Shown here one piece after another: positions 34,627 through 44,590 of a stretch of 64,000 bases of DNA. This DNA is from Evansella sp. AB-P1 (GTDB taxonomy: Bacteria > Bacillota > Bacilli > Bacillales > Salisediminibacteriaceae), in NCBI RefSeq assembly GCF_029688925.1, contig NZ_JARUKY010000010.1, positions 62,001 through 126,000 on the forward strand. The letters run 5' to 3'. The notes beneath the pieces are model-generated. The model made no database searches. It was not told the DNA's origin and saw only the letters and a program-made list of their open reading frames with translations. The translations under genes were made by a program, and so were the position numbers. Each line of letters opens with the position of its first letter. Positions within the stretch are counted from its first letter, which is position 1.

Positions 34627-37056
34627 TTACATCATCATATATGGATTCGTATCAATAACAATAGATAAATCGCTTCTACTCATCTCTGTTTGATACGTTT
34701 GAATGATTTCTTGTAACACTTTTGATAGGTTTGGTTCAACTTTGTATTTTATCATGCATTGGTAACGATATCTATCTTTGATCCTTGGTATTGCTGAAGC
34801 AACTGGGCCAAATATGGATGATTCAGTAGATAGCTTTGATTTAATAAATTGACAAATTTTTTCGGCAACTTGAACAACCTTTGTCAGATCAGTATCACTA
34901 ACATGAACAATTGTTAGAAAATAGTAGGGAGGATAGCCCCCTTGTTTCCTTAAAACCATTTCTTTTTTAAAAAACGAAACGTAGTCGTGCTGCTTCACAT
35001 CAACAATGCTGTAATGATCTGGGGTATATGTCTGAACAATGACTTCCCCTTTCTTTTTATGGCGACCTGCCCTTCCACTCACTTGTGTTAATAATTGAAA
35101 TGACCTTTCTGCAGATCTAAAATCTGGGATATGTAGCATCGAATCGGCTGCTAATATTCCTACTAGAGTAATATTAGGAAAATCTAAGCCTTTTGCAATC
35201 ATTTGTGTCCCTAAAAGAACATCTCCTTCTCCATTTCCAAACTTTTCTAGTAATTTTTCATGACTACCTTTTCGTCTTGTCGTATCCACATCCATTCTAA
35301 TCACTCGACATTGAGGGAAAACTTTATATAATTCTTCTTCTACTTTCTGTGTACCTGACCCGAAAAATCGTATAGAGTCCCCTTCGCAGTTTGGACAACG
35401 GGTTGGAATTGTCTCAGAGTGACCACAATAATGACATTGTAACGATTGTGACGATCGATGATATGTTAAAGAAATATCACAATGAGGGCATTCAGCGATA
35501 TAACCACAGTCTCGACATAGGATGAATGTTGAATACCCTCTACGATTTAAAAATAATACTATCTGTTCGTTCCGTTCCATTCGTTGTTGTATGCTTTCCA
35601 CTAATACTTCAGAAAACATGGAACGATTTCCATTTCGGAGCTCTTCCCGCATATCGATAATAGAAACAGATGGTAATTGTACATTATTCACTCGTTTTTC
35701 CATCGTTAATAACACGTATACATTTTTTTGAGCTCTTGCATAGCTTTCAAGAGAAGGAGTCGCACTCCCTAAAATAACAGGACATTTATAATATCTTCCT
35801 CTTTCAATGGCAACATCCCGAGCATGATAGCGAGGAGATTCCTCCTGTTTATAGCTCGTTTCATGCTCCTCATCAATGATTATCATTCCTATATTTTCAA
35901 AAGGAGCAAAAATGGCAGATCTTGCACCTACTGCTACCTTTACTTTTTTATCTCTAATTCTTCTCCATTCATCATATTTTTCTCCTGTGGATAAAGCACT
36001 ATGTAATACAGCAACATTTGAACCAAATCGTTCTTTGAAACGGTATACCATTTGAGGAGTTAAAGAAATCTCTGGAACTAGCATTATTGCTTCCTTTCCT
36101 TCAGAAAGAGCCTTGTCAATGGCTTGTAAGTAAATCTCTGTTTTCCCACTACCAGTTACTCCTCTAAGCAAAAATGTTTGGTGCTGCTTCTTGTTTAATG
36201 TATCGAGAATAGGAGTAATAGCCTTTGATTGTTCCTCCGTTAATGGTAAAGGGGCTGTTTTTTTAAACACCCTTCCTTCATATGGATCCCGCCTTACCTC
36301 AATTTCTTTTTGATATAAAACTTCTTTTTCTACTAAAGTGCGTATTGTACTTCTAGATGTCTCTGTTTTCTCCATTAGTTCTACAATTGGTATAGGCTTA
36401 TTATTTTCAATAAAGTATTGGACTACTTCTCTTTGTTTTTTCCCTTGTTTCGTTAATGATTCAATAAAGGAAGTTAGCTCAACTTCTGTCATGTTTGGTC
36501 CAATAATCATCTGTTTCTTCTTTGTTTCCTTTGTCCCTACTCTTGGTTCAATTCGTAGTTCTTCGTTCTTTATACACTGAAGCAGTAATTTTTTTTGGAT
36601 TTCTGTACTATTTTTTAGTAGCTCATCCCAATCTTTACTATCATCCTTATTATTAAACAGTTGTTTAATATCTGGATGTAGCAAATCAAAAGGTGTGTCT
36701 TCATTTACCTTTACTTCTTTCTTATATTTTGCCCGCATAGCTGCTGGTAGCATCACCTTTAAAACGGCTATATGAAAAGATAATGTTTTTTCTTTAATCC
36801 AGTTTGATAAAGAAAGAAGTTCACTTGTTAATGGAGCTTCCACATCAACTAATTCTTCAATATTCTTTAACTTTTTTATATCAAAATCACTAGAATCCGA
36901 TATCTCTATAACAAACCCCTGTACTTTTCGTGGTCCAAAAGGTACAATCACTCTCATTCCAGGTCGAATAGTATCTATATATTCCTCAGGAATGAGATAA
37001 TCAAAAAGTCGATCCGTTTGATTTGTAGCAACATCAACAATTATTTTACCTATCAT
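34627..37056 (-). CDS. priA: Primosomal replication protein PriA (replication restart helicase)
   Basis: Reloads the replisome at repaired forks. The 809 residues have an N-terminal DNA-binding domain (about 1-110), a winged-helix part, and the helicase core with LRGVTGSGKTEIYL and IDEEHETSY. An eight-cysteine zinc insert runs from CRDCGYIAECPHC to CPNCEGDS (about 535-575). A C-terminal helicase lobe includes VSGRAGRHKKKGEV. The ATG follows the coaBC stop with no gap (TAAATG). Confidence 0.97.
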   Translation of the reverse strand: MIGKIIVDVATNQTDRLFDYLIPEEYIDTIRPGMRVIVPFGPRKVQGFVIEISDSSDFDIKKLKNIEELVDVEAPLTSELLSLSNWIKEKTLSFHIAVLKVMLPAAMRAKYKKEVKVNEDTPFDLLHPDIKQLFNNKDDSKDWDELLKNSTEIQKKLLLQCIKNEELRIEPRVGTKETKKKQMIIGPNMTEVELTSFIESLTKQGKKQREVVQYFIENNKPIPIVELMEKTETSRSTIRTLVEKEVLYQKEIEVRRDPYEGRVFKKTAPLPLTEEQSKAITPILDTLNKKQHQTFLLRGVTGSGKTEIYLQAIDKALSEGKEAIMLVPEISLTPQMVYRFKERFGSNVAVLHSALSTGEKYDEWRRIRDKKVKVAVGARSAIFAPFENIGMIIIDEEHETSYKQEESPRYHARDVAIERGRYYKCPVILGSATPSLESYARAQKNVYVLLTMEKRVNNVQLPSVSIIDMREELRNGNRSMFSEVLVESIQQRMERNEQIVLFLNRRGYSTFILCRDCGYIAECPHCDISLTYHRSSQSLQCHYCGHSETIPTRCPNCEGDSIRFFGSGTQKVEEELYKVFPQCRVIRMDVDTTRRKGSHEKLLEKFGNGEGDVLLGTQMIAKGLDFPNITLVGILAADSMLHIPDFRSAERSFQLLTQVSGRAGRHKKKGEVIVQTYTPDHYSIVDVKQHDYVSFFKKEMVLRKQGGYPPYYFLTIVHVSDTDLTKVVQVAEKICQFIKSKLSTESSIFGPVASAIPRIKDRYRYQCMIKYKVEPNLSKVLQEIIQTYQTEMSRSDLSIVIDTNPYMMM

Positions 37057-38265
37057 TTATATGTTCTCCATAAAAATATCCATTGTAACATCAAGGATCT
37101 CCTTAGACGCATCTATTTTCGTTGTCAAAGGAATATGAATTACTTCTCCAGTTTTTTTGTATAATGTAATCTCATTTGTATCTCCTTGAAATCCTGTGCC
37201 TGGGGTTGTAATAGAATTAGCCGCTATCATATCTACAGCTTTAGATTTTAATTTCTTTTTAGCATAATGTTCAATATTTTCTGATTCTGCAGCAAAACCA
37301 ATCAGTGTTTGGTGGGTTCTCTTTTCTCCAAGTGTTTTTAAAATGTCCTTTGTCCTTTCCATTTGAACATTCCAGTCAGCCTCTTGCTTCTTTATCTTCT
37401 GATTGTAAACATTTATTGGTCTATAATCAGCTACAGCAGCAGCTTTAATTACAATATTTGCTTCATCAAACTGTTTCATGACCTCTTGGTACATTTCCTC
37501 TGCACTTTCAACTTGAATAAAACTGACGTCTCCAGGTGGGGTTAAACTAGTTGGACCAGCAATTAAGGTAACGTTTGCTCCTCTAGCAGCTGCTTCCTCA
37601 GCAATAGCAAAGCCCATTTTTCCAGATGAAAGATTAGTGAAGAAACGAACAGGATCAATTTTTTCACGTGTTGGACCAGCAGTAATCAACAACTTTTTTC
37701 CATGCCAATGAGGATGGGATTGTTTAATAAAAAATTGTTTAATTTTCTTTAAAAGTTCTTCCGGTTCAGCCATCCTTCCTTTGCCTGTATAGCCACAAGC
37801 TAAATAACCTTCATCTGGTTCAATTAATTCGTACCCATATTCTTGAAGCGTTTCCATATTCTTTTTAACCGCAGGATGATCGTACATATGAACATTCATA
37901 GCTGGTGCGATTAATACTGGAGCTGTCGCAGCTAATAAAATAGTCGTTAACATATCATCTGCAATGCCGTTTGCGACCTTTCCGATAACATTGGCAGTTG
38001 CAGGTGCAATTACGACAAGGTCTGCCCAGTCTGCCACATCAATGTGAGCTACTTTAGAAGGATCTTTTTCTTCAAATGTATTTGTATACACTCTATCTCT
38101 AGACAAAGCTTGAAATGTTAAGGGCGTCACAAATTCAGTTGCTGATTCAGTCATAACAACTTTAACATTGTACCCAGCTTGTACTAATTTACTCGTTAAA
38201 GCAGCTGCCTTAAAAACCGCTATTCCTCCACTAACACATAGTAAGATGTTTTTTCTATTTTCCAA
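37057..38265 (-). CDS. coaBC: Bifunctional phosphopantothenoylcysteine decarboxylase / phosphopantothenate-cysteine ligase
   Basis: Two steps of coenzyme A synthesis. The 402 residues hold the FMN-dependent decarboxylase (about 1-180; [39 protein letters not shown]) fused to the CTP-dependent ligase (about 188-400; [30 protein letters not shown]). The start is a TTG at 38265 with GGAGG eight bases upstream. A terminator after rpoZ separates it from gmk-rpoZ, so it probably begins a transcript. The best promoter guess (TTGTTT-17-TATCGT) is weak. Confidence 0.96.
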   Translation of the reverse strand: MENRKNILLCVSGGIAVFKAAALTSKLVQAGYNVKVVMTESATEFVTPLTFQALSRDRVYTNTFEEKDPSKVAHIDVADWADLVVIAPATANVIGKVANGIADDMLTTILLAATAPVLIAPAMNVHMYDHPAVKKNMETLQEYGYELIEPDEGYLACGYTGKGRMAEPEELLKKIKQFFIKQSHPHWHGKKLLITAGPTREKIDPVRFFTNLSSGKMGFAIAEEAAARGANVTLIAGPTSLTPPGDVSFIQVESAEEMYQEVMKQFDEANIVIKAAAVADYRPINVYNQKIKKQEADWNVQMERTKDILKTLGEKRTHQTLIGFAAESENIEHYAKKKLKSKAVDMIAANSITTPGTGFQGDTNEITLYKKTGEVIHIPLTTKIDASKEILDVTMDIFMENI

Positions 38266-38408
38266 GTTTCTCGCCTCCAGGACTACCCCTTATTTATCTT
38301 TTAGTCTATTTACACGATACCTAAAAATTAAAAGAAAAACAATTTCTAAAACATAACTTTCCTTTTTTTATAACAGCTTTTCCTATTTCTAAAACCAATT
38401 GTCTTTCA

Positions 38409-38440
38409 CTACAAAAAAACAACCTAAAATTAGGTTGTTT
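38409..38440 (-). terminator. Intrinsic terminator after rpoZ
   Basis: Minus strand: AAACAACCTAA pairs with TTAGGTTGTTT across a short loop (TTT) and continues into T. It overlaps the rpoZ stop codon. Confidence 0.88.
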
Positions 38441-38648
38441 AATCTTCGTATTTTGGTTGTACTGTTAATTTCTCAGCTTCAATTTCCTCCAAAGCCATAC
38501 CTACAAAATTAACAGACTTGGATTTTGACGTTTTTTCATAAAGATCTGGCTTTTCTCTTAGTTGTCTTGCACGTAAAGCAGAAACAGTTACTAACGTATA
38601 CTTTGAATTGATCTTAGTCATTAATGAATCGATGGAAGGATTTAACAT
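38439..38648 (-). CDS. rpoZ: DNA-directed RNA polymerase omega subunit
   Basis: Small polymerase subunit aiding assembly of the beta' subunit. The 69 residues match the family: [30 protein letters not shown], ending with [24 protein letters not shown] precedes the ATG at 38648. It follows gmk by four bases, as usual. Confidence 0.95.
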   Translation of the reverse strand: MLNPSIDSLMTKINSKYTLVTVSALRARQLREKPDLYEKTSKSKSVNFVGMALEEIEAEKLTVQPKYED

Positions 38649-38652
38649 CCTA

Positions 38653-39264
38653 TCACTCCTCTACTAATTCTTTATATAAATGAATGAGGCGTTCCTTTTT
38701 ACAATTTTCAGCTGTAACTATGGACTTTATTCTTTCCACAGCAGCCTCAACTTCATCATTTTCTACTACATAGTCATATTTGTCCATTAAATCAATTTCT
38801 TCTTTTGCAACAGTCATTCGACTATCTATTAAGTCTTTCGTTTCTGTGCCACGACCTTCAATTCGATTTCTTAGCTCTTTTAAACTCGGTGGCATAAGAA
38901 AGATGAACACTCCTTCTGGAAATGTCTTTTTCACTTGAAGAGCTCCCTGAACTTCAATTTCCAAGATCACATCGCGACCTGCTGCAATTGTTTCCTCTAC
39001 GTACTTTCTTGGAGTACCGTAATAATTATCAACATATTGTGCCCATTCTAAGAGCTGATCATTCTCAATCATATGCTGAAATTCTTCTTTTGATTTAAAG
39101 AAGTAATTTACACCATCAATTTCACCTTTACGAGGCTGCCTCGTCGTAGCTGAAACAGAATATCGAATATGTGTATCATGTTGTCTTAATGCTCCACATA
39201 CTGTTCCTTTACCGACACCAGATGGTCCAGAAAGAACAATAAGCAACCCTTTATCTCTTTTCAT
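38653..39264 (-). CDS. gmk: Guanylate kinase
   Basis: ATP-dependent phosphorylation of GMP to GDP. Start ATG 39264 ([21 protein letters not shown]) has GGAGG; upstream in-frame ATGs have no ribosome site. 203 residues. P-loop GPSGVGKGT near residues 13-21, the GMP-binding [19 protein letters not shown], and [12 protein letters not shown] are conserved. It is followed by rpoZ and preceded by remA. Confidence 0.97.
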   Translation of the reverse strand: MKRDKGLLIVLSGPSGVGKGTVCGALRQHDTHIRYSVSATTRQPRKGEIDGVNYFFKSKEEFQHMIENDQLLEWAQYVDNYYGTPRKYVEETIAAGRDVILEIEVQGALQVKKTFPEGVFIFLMPPSLKELRNRIEGRGTETKDLIDSRMTVAKEEIDLMDKYDYVVENDEVEAAVERIKSIVTAENCKKERLIHLYKELVEE

Positions 39265-39367
39265 ATATACCTCCAGCTTCATTGTAACCATTCTTATATC
39301 AAGTTTTACCATATTTTAAAGCATTAGTTCAAGAATAATGTAAAAAAATATAAAAACGATATCACAT

Positions 39368-39401
39368 GACGATGCCACCGGCTCCTCCCGATGGCATCGT
39401 T
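39368..39401 (-). promoter_or_regulatory. Hairpin between remA and gmk
   Basis: Minus strand: ACGATGCCA (39400-39392) and TGGCATCGT (39377-39369) form a perfect 9-bp stem around a G-rich loop. A T run begins only 12 bases later, after a second ATCG that could re-pair. It may be a terminator or an attenuator before gmk. Confidence 0.5.
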
Positions 39402-39413
39402 ATTTACATTAAT

Positions 39414-39677
39414 TTATTCTTCTGATACTTCGTCTTTATTATTAAATACACGCTGTGCTACTGTTTCAGGCTGTACAGCAGATAAAATAACATGATCACT
39501 ATCAGCGATAATGACAGCTCGTGTTCTTCTACCGTAAGTAGCATCAATCAACATATTTCTTTCTCTAGCTTCTGTAATTATTCTTTTAATAGGTGCAGAT
39601 TCAGGACTTACAATAGAAATAATGCGATTTGCTGATACAATATTTCCAAATCCAATATTAATAAGTCGGATATCCAT
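39414..39677 (-). CDS. remA: Biofilm matrix regulator RemA (YlzA)
   Basis: DNA-binding activator of biofilm matrix genes in B. subtilis, forming ring-like oligomers. Start ATG 39677 ([20 protein letters not shown]), AAGGGG eight bases upstream, 87 residues. The core [18 protein letters not shown] and [20 protein letters not shown] is strongly conserved; the Asp/Glu-rich tail varies. It lies between yicC/yloC and gmk, the conserved place. Target genes are not in this window. Confidence 0.96.
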   Translation of the reverse strand: MDIRLINIGFGNIVSANRIISIVSPESAPIKRIITEARERNMLIDATYGRRTRAVIIADSDHVILSAVQPETVAQRVFNNKDEVSEE

Positions 39678-39728
39678 TTTCATTTCCCCTTACTTTTTCT
39701 AATAGTATAACGTCAAACTACCGATTAT

Positions 39729-40610
39729 TTATTCTACATTTTGTACTTGCTCACGTATTTTTTCTAATTCAGATTTTAGGTTAACAACCGTTTGACTAAT
39801 AGAAACGTCGTTCGCTTTAGAACCAATGGTATTTGTTTCTCTGTTAAGCTCTTGAACAAGAAAATCTAGCTTTCTTCCAACAACATCCTGTTGATTTAAA
39901 ATATGTAAAAACTGTTTTAAGTGGCTATCTATTCGTGTGAGTTCCTCTTGAATATCATATTTATCAGCATAGATTGCTACTTCTGTTAACATACGAGCTT
40001 CGTCAACCTCTAATTTACCACTTAAAAATTCTTTTACTCTTTTTGTTAATCGTTCTCGATAGTTTTTATGAACCATAGGAGCATATTCTCTAAGTTCTAT
40101 TGCCCACTGACTCATACTATTAATTCTATTCTCTAAATCTTCATACAAAGCTTTGCCTTCCTTCTTACGCATCGTTAGCAAGCTTTGAACTGCATCTTCT
40201 GTTGCAAATAATACCAATTCTTTAAGATCTTCTGTTACTTCATCAGACTCTTGAATTCCTACAATATCCTCTTGTAAAAGTAATCGTTCCACAGGAAAGG
40301 GTTGTGGTGAATCATTCAACTTTGCCATTCTTTCATACGTTTCTTCGTATTGATGAAAAAGATCCCAATCAACTGTCAATGAACGATTAACAACACTTTC
40401 ACCTTGAAGATTAATAAAAACATCCACTTTTCCCCGTTTAATAAAACGAGAAATTATTTTTTTTAATTGGTCTTCTAAAAAGAAAAATTGTCTTGGCATT
40501 CGTATATTAATTTCGCAAAATCGGTGATTTACAGCCTTCATTTCCACTGTAACCTGACAGTTGCCATTCTCCTTTAAAGATCGACCGTATCCTGTCATAC
40601 TCATAATCAT
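39729..40610 (-). CDS. yloC: YicC family endoribonuclease (YloC)
   Basis: YicC-type protein; E. coli YicC is an RNase that acts on some small RNAs, and the Bacillus protein is little studied. 293 residues from ATG 40610 (MIMSMTGYGRSLKEN). The ribosome site is weak (GGATGTGAT), and alternative starts are a GTG at 40625 or an ATG at 40604. The N-terminal MTGYGR, the acidic RLLLQEDIV region and the C-terminal DFLVQELNRETNTIGSKANDV are the family signatures. It is divergent from rqcH and heads the series with remA and gmk. Confidence 0.93.
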   Translation of the reverse strand: MIMSMTGYGRSLKENGNCQVTVEMKAVNHRFCEINIRMPRQFFFLEDQLKKIISRFIKRGKVDVFINLQGESVVNRSLTVDWDLFHQYEETYERMAKLNDSPQPFPVERLLLQEDIVGIQESDEVTEDLKELVLFATEDAVQSLLTMRKKEGKALYEDLENRINSMSQWAIELREYAPMVHKNYRERLTKRVKEFLSGKLEVDEARMLTEVAIYADKYDIQEELTRIDSHLKQFLHILNQQDVVGRKLDFLVQELNRETNTIGSKANDVSISQTVVNLKSELEKIREQVQNVE

Positions 40611-40837
40611 TTCTATCACATCCACATCTATATTCTAAACAATTTTATTGCTAACAACAAGTAATATAAATAAGATTCATATAATTGTTACTTTAAATTA
40701 CCTCATACTAGCCTATTATATAGGGTTATGAAGAAGAAATATAATACTTTATTTATATAATTTATCCGTGCTTTTTTATTTGTCCGTGTCCAATACTTAA
40801 TTGATTATTATATTTAACAAATGTTCACCATCTTTTC

Positions 40838-40846
40838 TGTTATAAT
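40838..40846 (+). promoter_or_regulatory. Candidate extended -10 promoter of rqcH
   Basis: TGTTATAAT at 40838-40846, perfect TATAAT with an upstream TG, without a clear -35. A second TGTTATAAT follows at about 40853-40861. Either would give a leader of a few tens of bases before the GGAGG site of rqcH. Confidence 0.5.
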
Positions 40847-40895
40847 AAAGCTTTGTTATAATAATGATTAATGTCCTACATTTTGGAGGTATATT

Positions 40896-42602
40896 ATGTC
40901 TTTTGATGGAATTGTTACCCGTTCAGTAACATATGATTTACAGCAAAAGCTCCTATCTGGAAGAATTGTTAAAATACATCAACCTTATAAAACAGAGCTA
41001 GTGATTACAATAAGAACTCGCGGAAAAAATTATACACTCTTTCTTTCAGCAAATCCGTCGTTTTCACGGTTTCATTTGACAAATGAAAAATACGCAAACC
41101 CTCAAGAACCGCCTATGTTCTGTATGCTATTACGAAAGCATTTGGAAGGAAGTATTCTTGAAAATATTGAACAAAAAGGACTTGAAAGAATCGTTACATT
41201 TTCATTTAAGGGAAAAAACGAATTAGGAGATGTCTCTTATAAAACATTAATCATTGAATTAATGGGAAGACACAGTAATATTTTATTTATCAATCAAGAT
41301 GATAATAAAATTATTGATAGCATAAAGCATATCCCTCCGTCACTTTCAAGTTATCGTACTGTTTTACCAGGACAATTATATAAAGATCCACCATACTTAG
41401 ACAAACTTAATCCATTAGAAGTGTCAGAGGATGAACTTTTAAAAAAGCTAAATTTTAATGAAGGTAAAATGGAAAAGCAAATATTAAATACATTTAGTGG
41501 TTTATCCCCACAAATAATAGAAGAAATTTTGAAAAAGGAAAAGTTCGCTAATCGAGACACGTTACCAAATGCTTTTCTTGAAACCCTTGCCCCTGTTAAA
41601 GAACATCGGTATGAACCACAAATGATTAGTAATGGGTCAGAGACTTTTTCAGTTATTGATTTATCTCATAAAAAGGGAGATAGGACTATATTTAATTCGG
41701 TTCACGAAATGCTAGATCGATTTTTCTACGGAAAAGCTGAAAGAGATCGAGTTAAACAGCAAGCTCAAGATCTTGAAAAGTTCCTACGGAATGAATACAA
41801 CAAAAATAAGAAAAAAATAAAAAAACTAGAAAAAACATTAACAGACGCGGATAAAGCTCAAAAGCAGCAAAGATTTGGTGAATTATTAACAGCACATATG
41901 CACGAAGTAAAAGAAGGAGATGAATATGTAACCGTAACTGATTATTACGATCCAGAACAGAATACAGTTCAAATACCATTGGATCCTAGAAAATCACCTT
42001 CTGACAATGCTCAGTTATATTTCAAACGGTATCATAAGCTTAAAAATTCTGTAAAAGTGGTTACGGAACAAATCGAAAAAACAAAAGAAGAATTAATGTA
42101 TCTAGATCAAGTAATTCAACAAGTGGAAAATGCTTCTCCAAAAGATATAGAAGATATTCGAGAAGAGCTTGCAGAGGAAGGTTATATAAAGCGACGTATA
42201 CAAAAAAAGCAAAAGAAAAAACAGGATAAACCAGTATTAGATCAATATATATCATCAGAAGGCATCGATATATTAGTTGGAAAAAACAATAAACAGAATG
42301 AGTACTTAACGAATCGATTTGCTAGGCAAAATGATACTTGGTTGCATACGAAGGATATTCCAGGTTCTCACGTCGTTATTCGTAGCGAAGAGTTTAACGA
42401 AGTTACGTTAGTAGAGGCTGCAAAGTTAGCTGCTTATTTCAGTAAAAGTCGACATTCAAGCCAAGTCCCTGTAGACTATACACTTATTCGCCACGTAAAA
42501 AAACCAAGTGGTTCAAAGCCAGGGTATGTTACTTATGACCAACAAAATACATTGTTCGTTACACCAAGCGAGGATTTAGTCCTTACATTGAGAAAAAAGT
42601 AA
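40896..42602 (+). CDS. rqcH: Ribosome quality-control protein RqcH (YloA, NFACT family)
   Basis: Bacterial Rqc2/NEMF homologue that binds stalled 50S-peptidyl-tRNA complexes and directs alanine tailing. The 568 residues have NFACT-N (about 1-180; MSFDGIVTRSVTYDLQQKLL, RKHLEGSILENIEQ), a helical middle with coiled coils (about 280-430), and the C-terminal NFACT-R domain (NDTWLHTKDIPGSHVVIRS). The family was earlier described as fibronectin-binding. It is on the plus strand with a GGAGG site. In B. subtilis yloB follows; here a terminator does. Confidence 0.95.
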   Translation: MSFDGIVTRSVTYDLQQKLLSGRIVKIHQPYKTELVITIRTRGKNYTLFLSANPSFSRFHLTNEKYANPQEPPMFCMLLRKHLEGSILENIEQKGLERIVTFSFKGKNELGDVSYKTLIIELMGRHSNILFINQDDNKIIDSIKHIPPSLSSYRTVLPGQLYKDPPYLDKLNPLEVSEDELLKKLNFNEGKMEKQILNTFSGLSPQIIEEILKKEKFANRDTLPNAFLETLAPVKEHRYEPQMISNGSETFSVIDLSHKKGDRTIFNSVHEMLDRFFYGKAERDRVKQQAQDLEKFLRNEYNKNKKKIKKLEKTLTDADKAQKQQRFGELLTAHMHEVKEGDEYVTVTDYYDPEQNTVQIPLDPRKSPSDNAQLYFKRYHKLKNSVKVVTEQIEKTKEELMYLDQVIQQVENASPKDIEDIREELAEEGYIKRRIQKKQKKKQDKPVLDQYISSEGIDILVGKNNKQNEYLTNRFARQNDTWLHTKDIPGSHVVIRSEEFNEVTLVEAAKLAAYFSKSRHSSQVPVDYTLIRHVKKPSGSKPGYVTYDQQNTLFVTPSEDLVLTLRKK

Positions 42603-42652
42603 TAACCAATATGGTTTTACACTATATTGTTCCTGTGCGAAAAAACAAAAAG

Positions 42653-42701
42653 AAAACCTCTCCAATACCTTCGAACGGTAGGTATTCTGGAGAGGTTTTT
42701 T
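42653..42701. terminator. Bidirectional terminator, rqcH / ABC exporter
   Basis: AAAACCTCTCCA...ATACC pairs with GGTAT...TGGAGAGGTTTT, and both strands end in T runs. It lies between the convergent rqcH and ABC genes. Confidence 0.9.
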
Positions 42702-42741
42702 CTCATGTCACTTTCTCACTTTCGTCAAGGGCCCCTAACGG

Positions 42742-44577
42742 TTAGCCTACATCTAACACTTTAAATTGTGCTTTTACTAACTTGTAGTACTCTCCCTTTT
42801 CCTTCATTAATTCATCATGATTACCTTGTTCTAATATATTTCCATGTTCTAAGACGATAATATTATCAGCTTCACGTATCGTTGAAAGACGATGGGCAAT
42901 CATGATGGCTGTACGTCCTTTCAATAGCTTCTTTAACGCTTCTTGGATTACTTGCTCTGTTTCTGTATCTATGGATGCTGTAGCTTCATCTAGTATTAAA
43001 ATCTTTGGATCTGCTAACAACGCCCTAGCAAAAGATAATAACTGTCGTTCCCCAACTGAAAGAATATTACCCCGTTCTTCCACTTCCGTTTCATATCCAT
43101 TTTTCAATTGAGATATAAACTTATCTGCTCCAACCATTCGAGCTGCTTCTTTTACCTCTTCATCTGTAGCACTTGGCCTCCCAAAACGTATGTTATCCAT
43201 AATCGTACCTGAGAATATAAAAGTGTCCTGTAAAACAATACTCACTTTTTCTCTTAAACTATCAAGCGTAATATCACGTAGATCATTACCATCTATTGTT
43301 ACTTTCCCTTTTGTAGGATCATAGAAGCGTGTAATCAAGTTAACAATAGTCGTTTTTCCGCTACCAGTATGCCCAACTAGAGCAACTGTTTGACCTGCAT
43401 GCATCGTTAAATCAATGCCTTTTAGTGCTTTTCGGTCTTCATCGTAAGCAAATTCTACATTTTCAAATACAATTTCACCATTTATATCCTTTAGTTTCTT
43501 AGCTTTAGGTTTTTCTGGAACAGAAGGACGTTCATCAAGGAATTCAAAAATTCTTTCAGATGAAGCCATTCCTACTAAAAGCTGATTATACACTTGGCCT
43601 AATCTTGAAATTGGCTCCCAAAACATCCCTATAAAAATAGCGAAGGTTAGGAAATCCCCGATAGATATTGACTCTGCTTGAATTAAAAATACCCCATACC
43701 ATAACAGAATTGCTGTTCCTACCGCACCACTCATTTCAACAAACGGTCGAAAAATAGCATTTTTTTGTGTTGCATTTCTCCAAGCTTCATAATTTTCTTG
43801 ATTCATCTTTCTAAAGAAACCAATATTTTCATTTTCTTGTGTGTATGATTGCGTGACACGAATCCCTTGAATACTTTCATTCAAATGGGAATTGATCATC
43901 GACTGTTTTATCCTAACATCCTGCCAAGATCTACGAATTTTACGTCTTAGTTTCGTTGATATTAAAAACATAATTGGTAGGATAATCATTATTGCTAGTG
44001 TTAGTTCAGGACTAATCATAAACAATAAGAAGATGATACCAAATAGCATAATGACATCCATTAATAGATTTATAACACCATTTGTAAATAAATCTTGTAA
44101 TGAGTTAACATCATTTGTAACCCTAACAAGAATCGACCCTGCTGAACGTTGATCAAAAAAGCGATGAGACAACCGTTGTATGTGATCAAAAAGTGCTTTT
44201 CTCAAATCAAAAATTACGTGTTGACCTACCTTATTCATATAATAAATTCTAATAGCATTTCCGATCCACTGAATAAGGTACATTACAACTAATACACCAA
44301 CAATAATCCATAAAAAGTTGAGATCCCCTTCTTCTATAATATTATCAAGAGCGTAACTACCAATCATTATAGGTGCAAGAAGGCGGACAGCTGTTGCTAA
44401 GATCATCCCTAATATTGCTAATGGGAGCAGCTTTTTAGCATATGGCTTCATATAGCCAAATAGCCTAGTCATTTGTTTCCAGTTGAAAGGTTTTTCAATC
44501 GCATTATCATTAGAATAATGAAATCTTTTCAATGTTCGATCTTCTACACTCTCTTTTGTCTGTTCTTTTTCTGGCAA
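42742..44577 (-). CDS. ABC exporter half-transporter, subunit 2 (YknV/YfiC-like)
   Basis: A half transporter with six N-terminal membrane helices (about 45-330) and an ATPase domain (about 370-600). Walker A is GHTGSGKTT and Walker B ILILDEATASID has the catalytic Glu. The signature is LSVGE instead of LSGGQ. I place the start at TTG 44577 (611 residues) because GGGGTG lies six bases before it; a GTG three codons earlier is possible. It follows its partner by 13 bases. Homologues in B. subtilis are multidrug-type exporters; the substrate is unknown. Confidence 0.9.
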   Translation of the reverse strand: MPEKEQTKESVEDRTLKRFHYSNDNAIEKPFNWKQMTRLFGYMKPYAKKLLPLAILGMILATAVRLLAPIMIGSYALDNIIEEGDLNFLWIIVGVLVVMYLIQWIGNAIRIYYMNKVGQHVIFDLRKALFDHIQRLSHRFFDQRSAGSILVRVTNDVNSLQDLFTNGVINLLMDVIMLFGIIFLLFMISPELTLAIMIILPIMFLISTKLRRKIRRSWQDVRIKQSMINSHLNESIQGIRVTQSYTQENENIGFFRKMNQENYEAWRNATQKNAIFRPFVEMSGAVGTAILLWYGVFLIQAESISIGDFLTFAIFIGMFWEPISRLGQVYNQLLVGMASSERIFEFLDERPSVPEKPKAKKLKDINGEIVFENVEFAYDEDRKALKGIDLTMHAGQTVALVGHTGSGKTTIVNLITRFYDPTKGKVTIDGNDLRDITLDSLREKVSIVLQDTFIFSGTIMDNIRFGRPSATDEEVKEAARMVGADKFISQLKNGYETEVEERGNILSVGERQLLSFARALLADPKILILDEATASIDTETEQVIQEALKKLLKGRTAIMIAHRLSTIREADNIIVLEHGNILEQGNHDELMKEKGEYYKLVKAQFKVLDVG

Positions 44578-44590
44578 GCTGTTCACCCCC

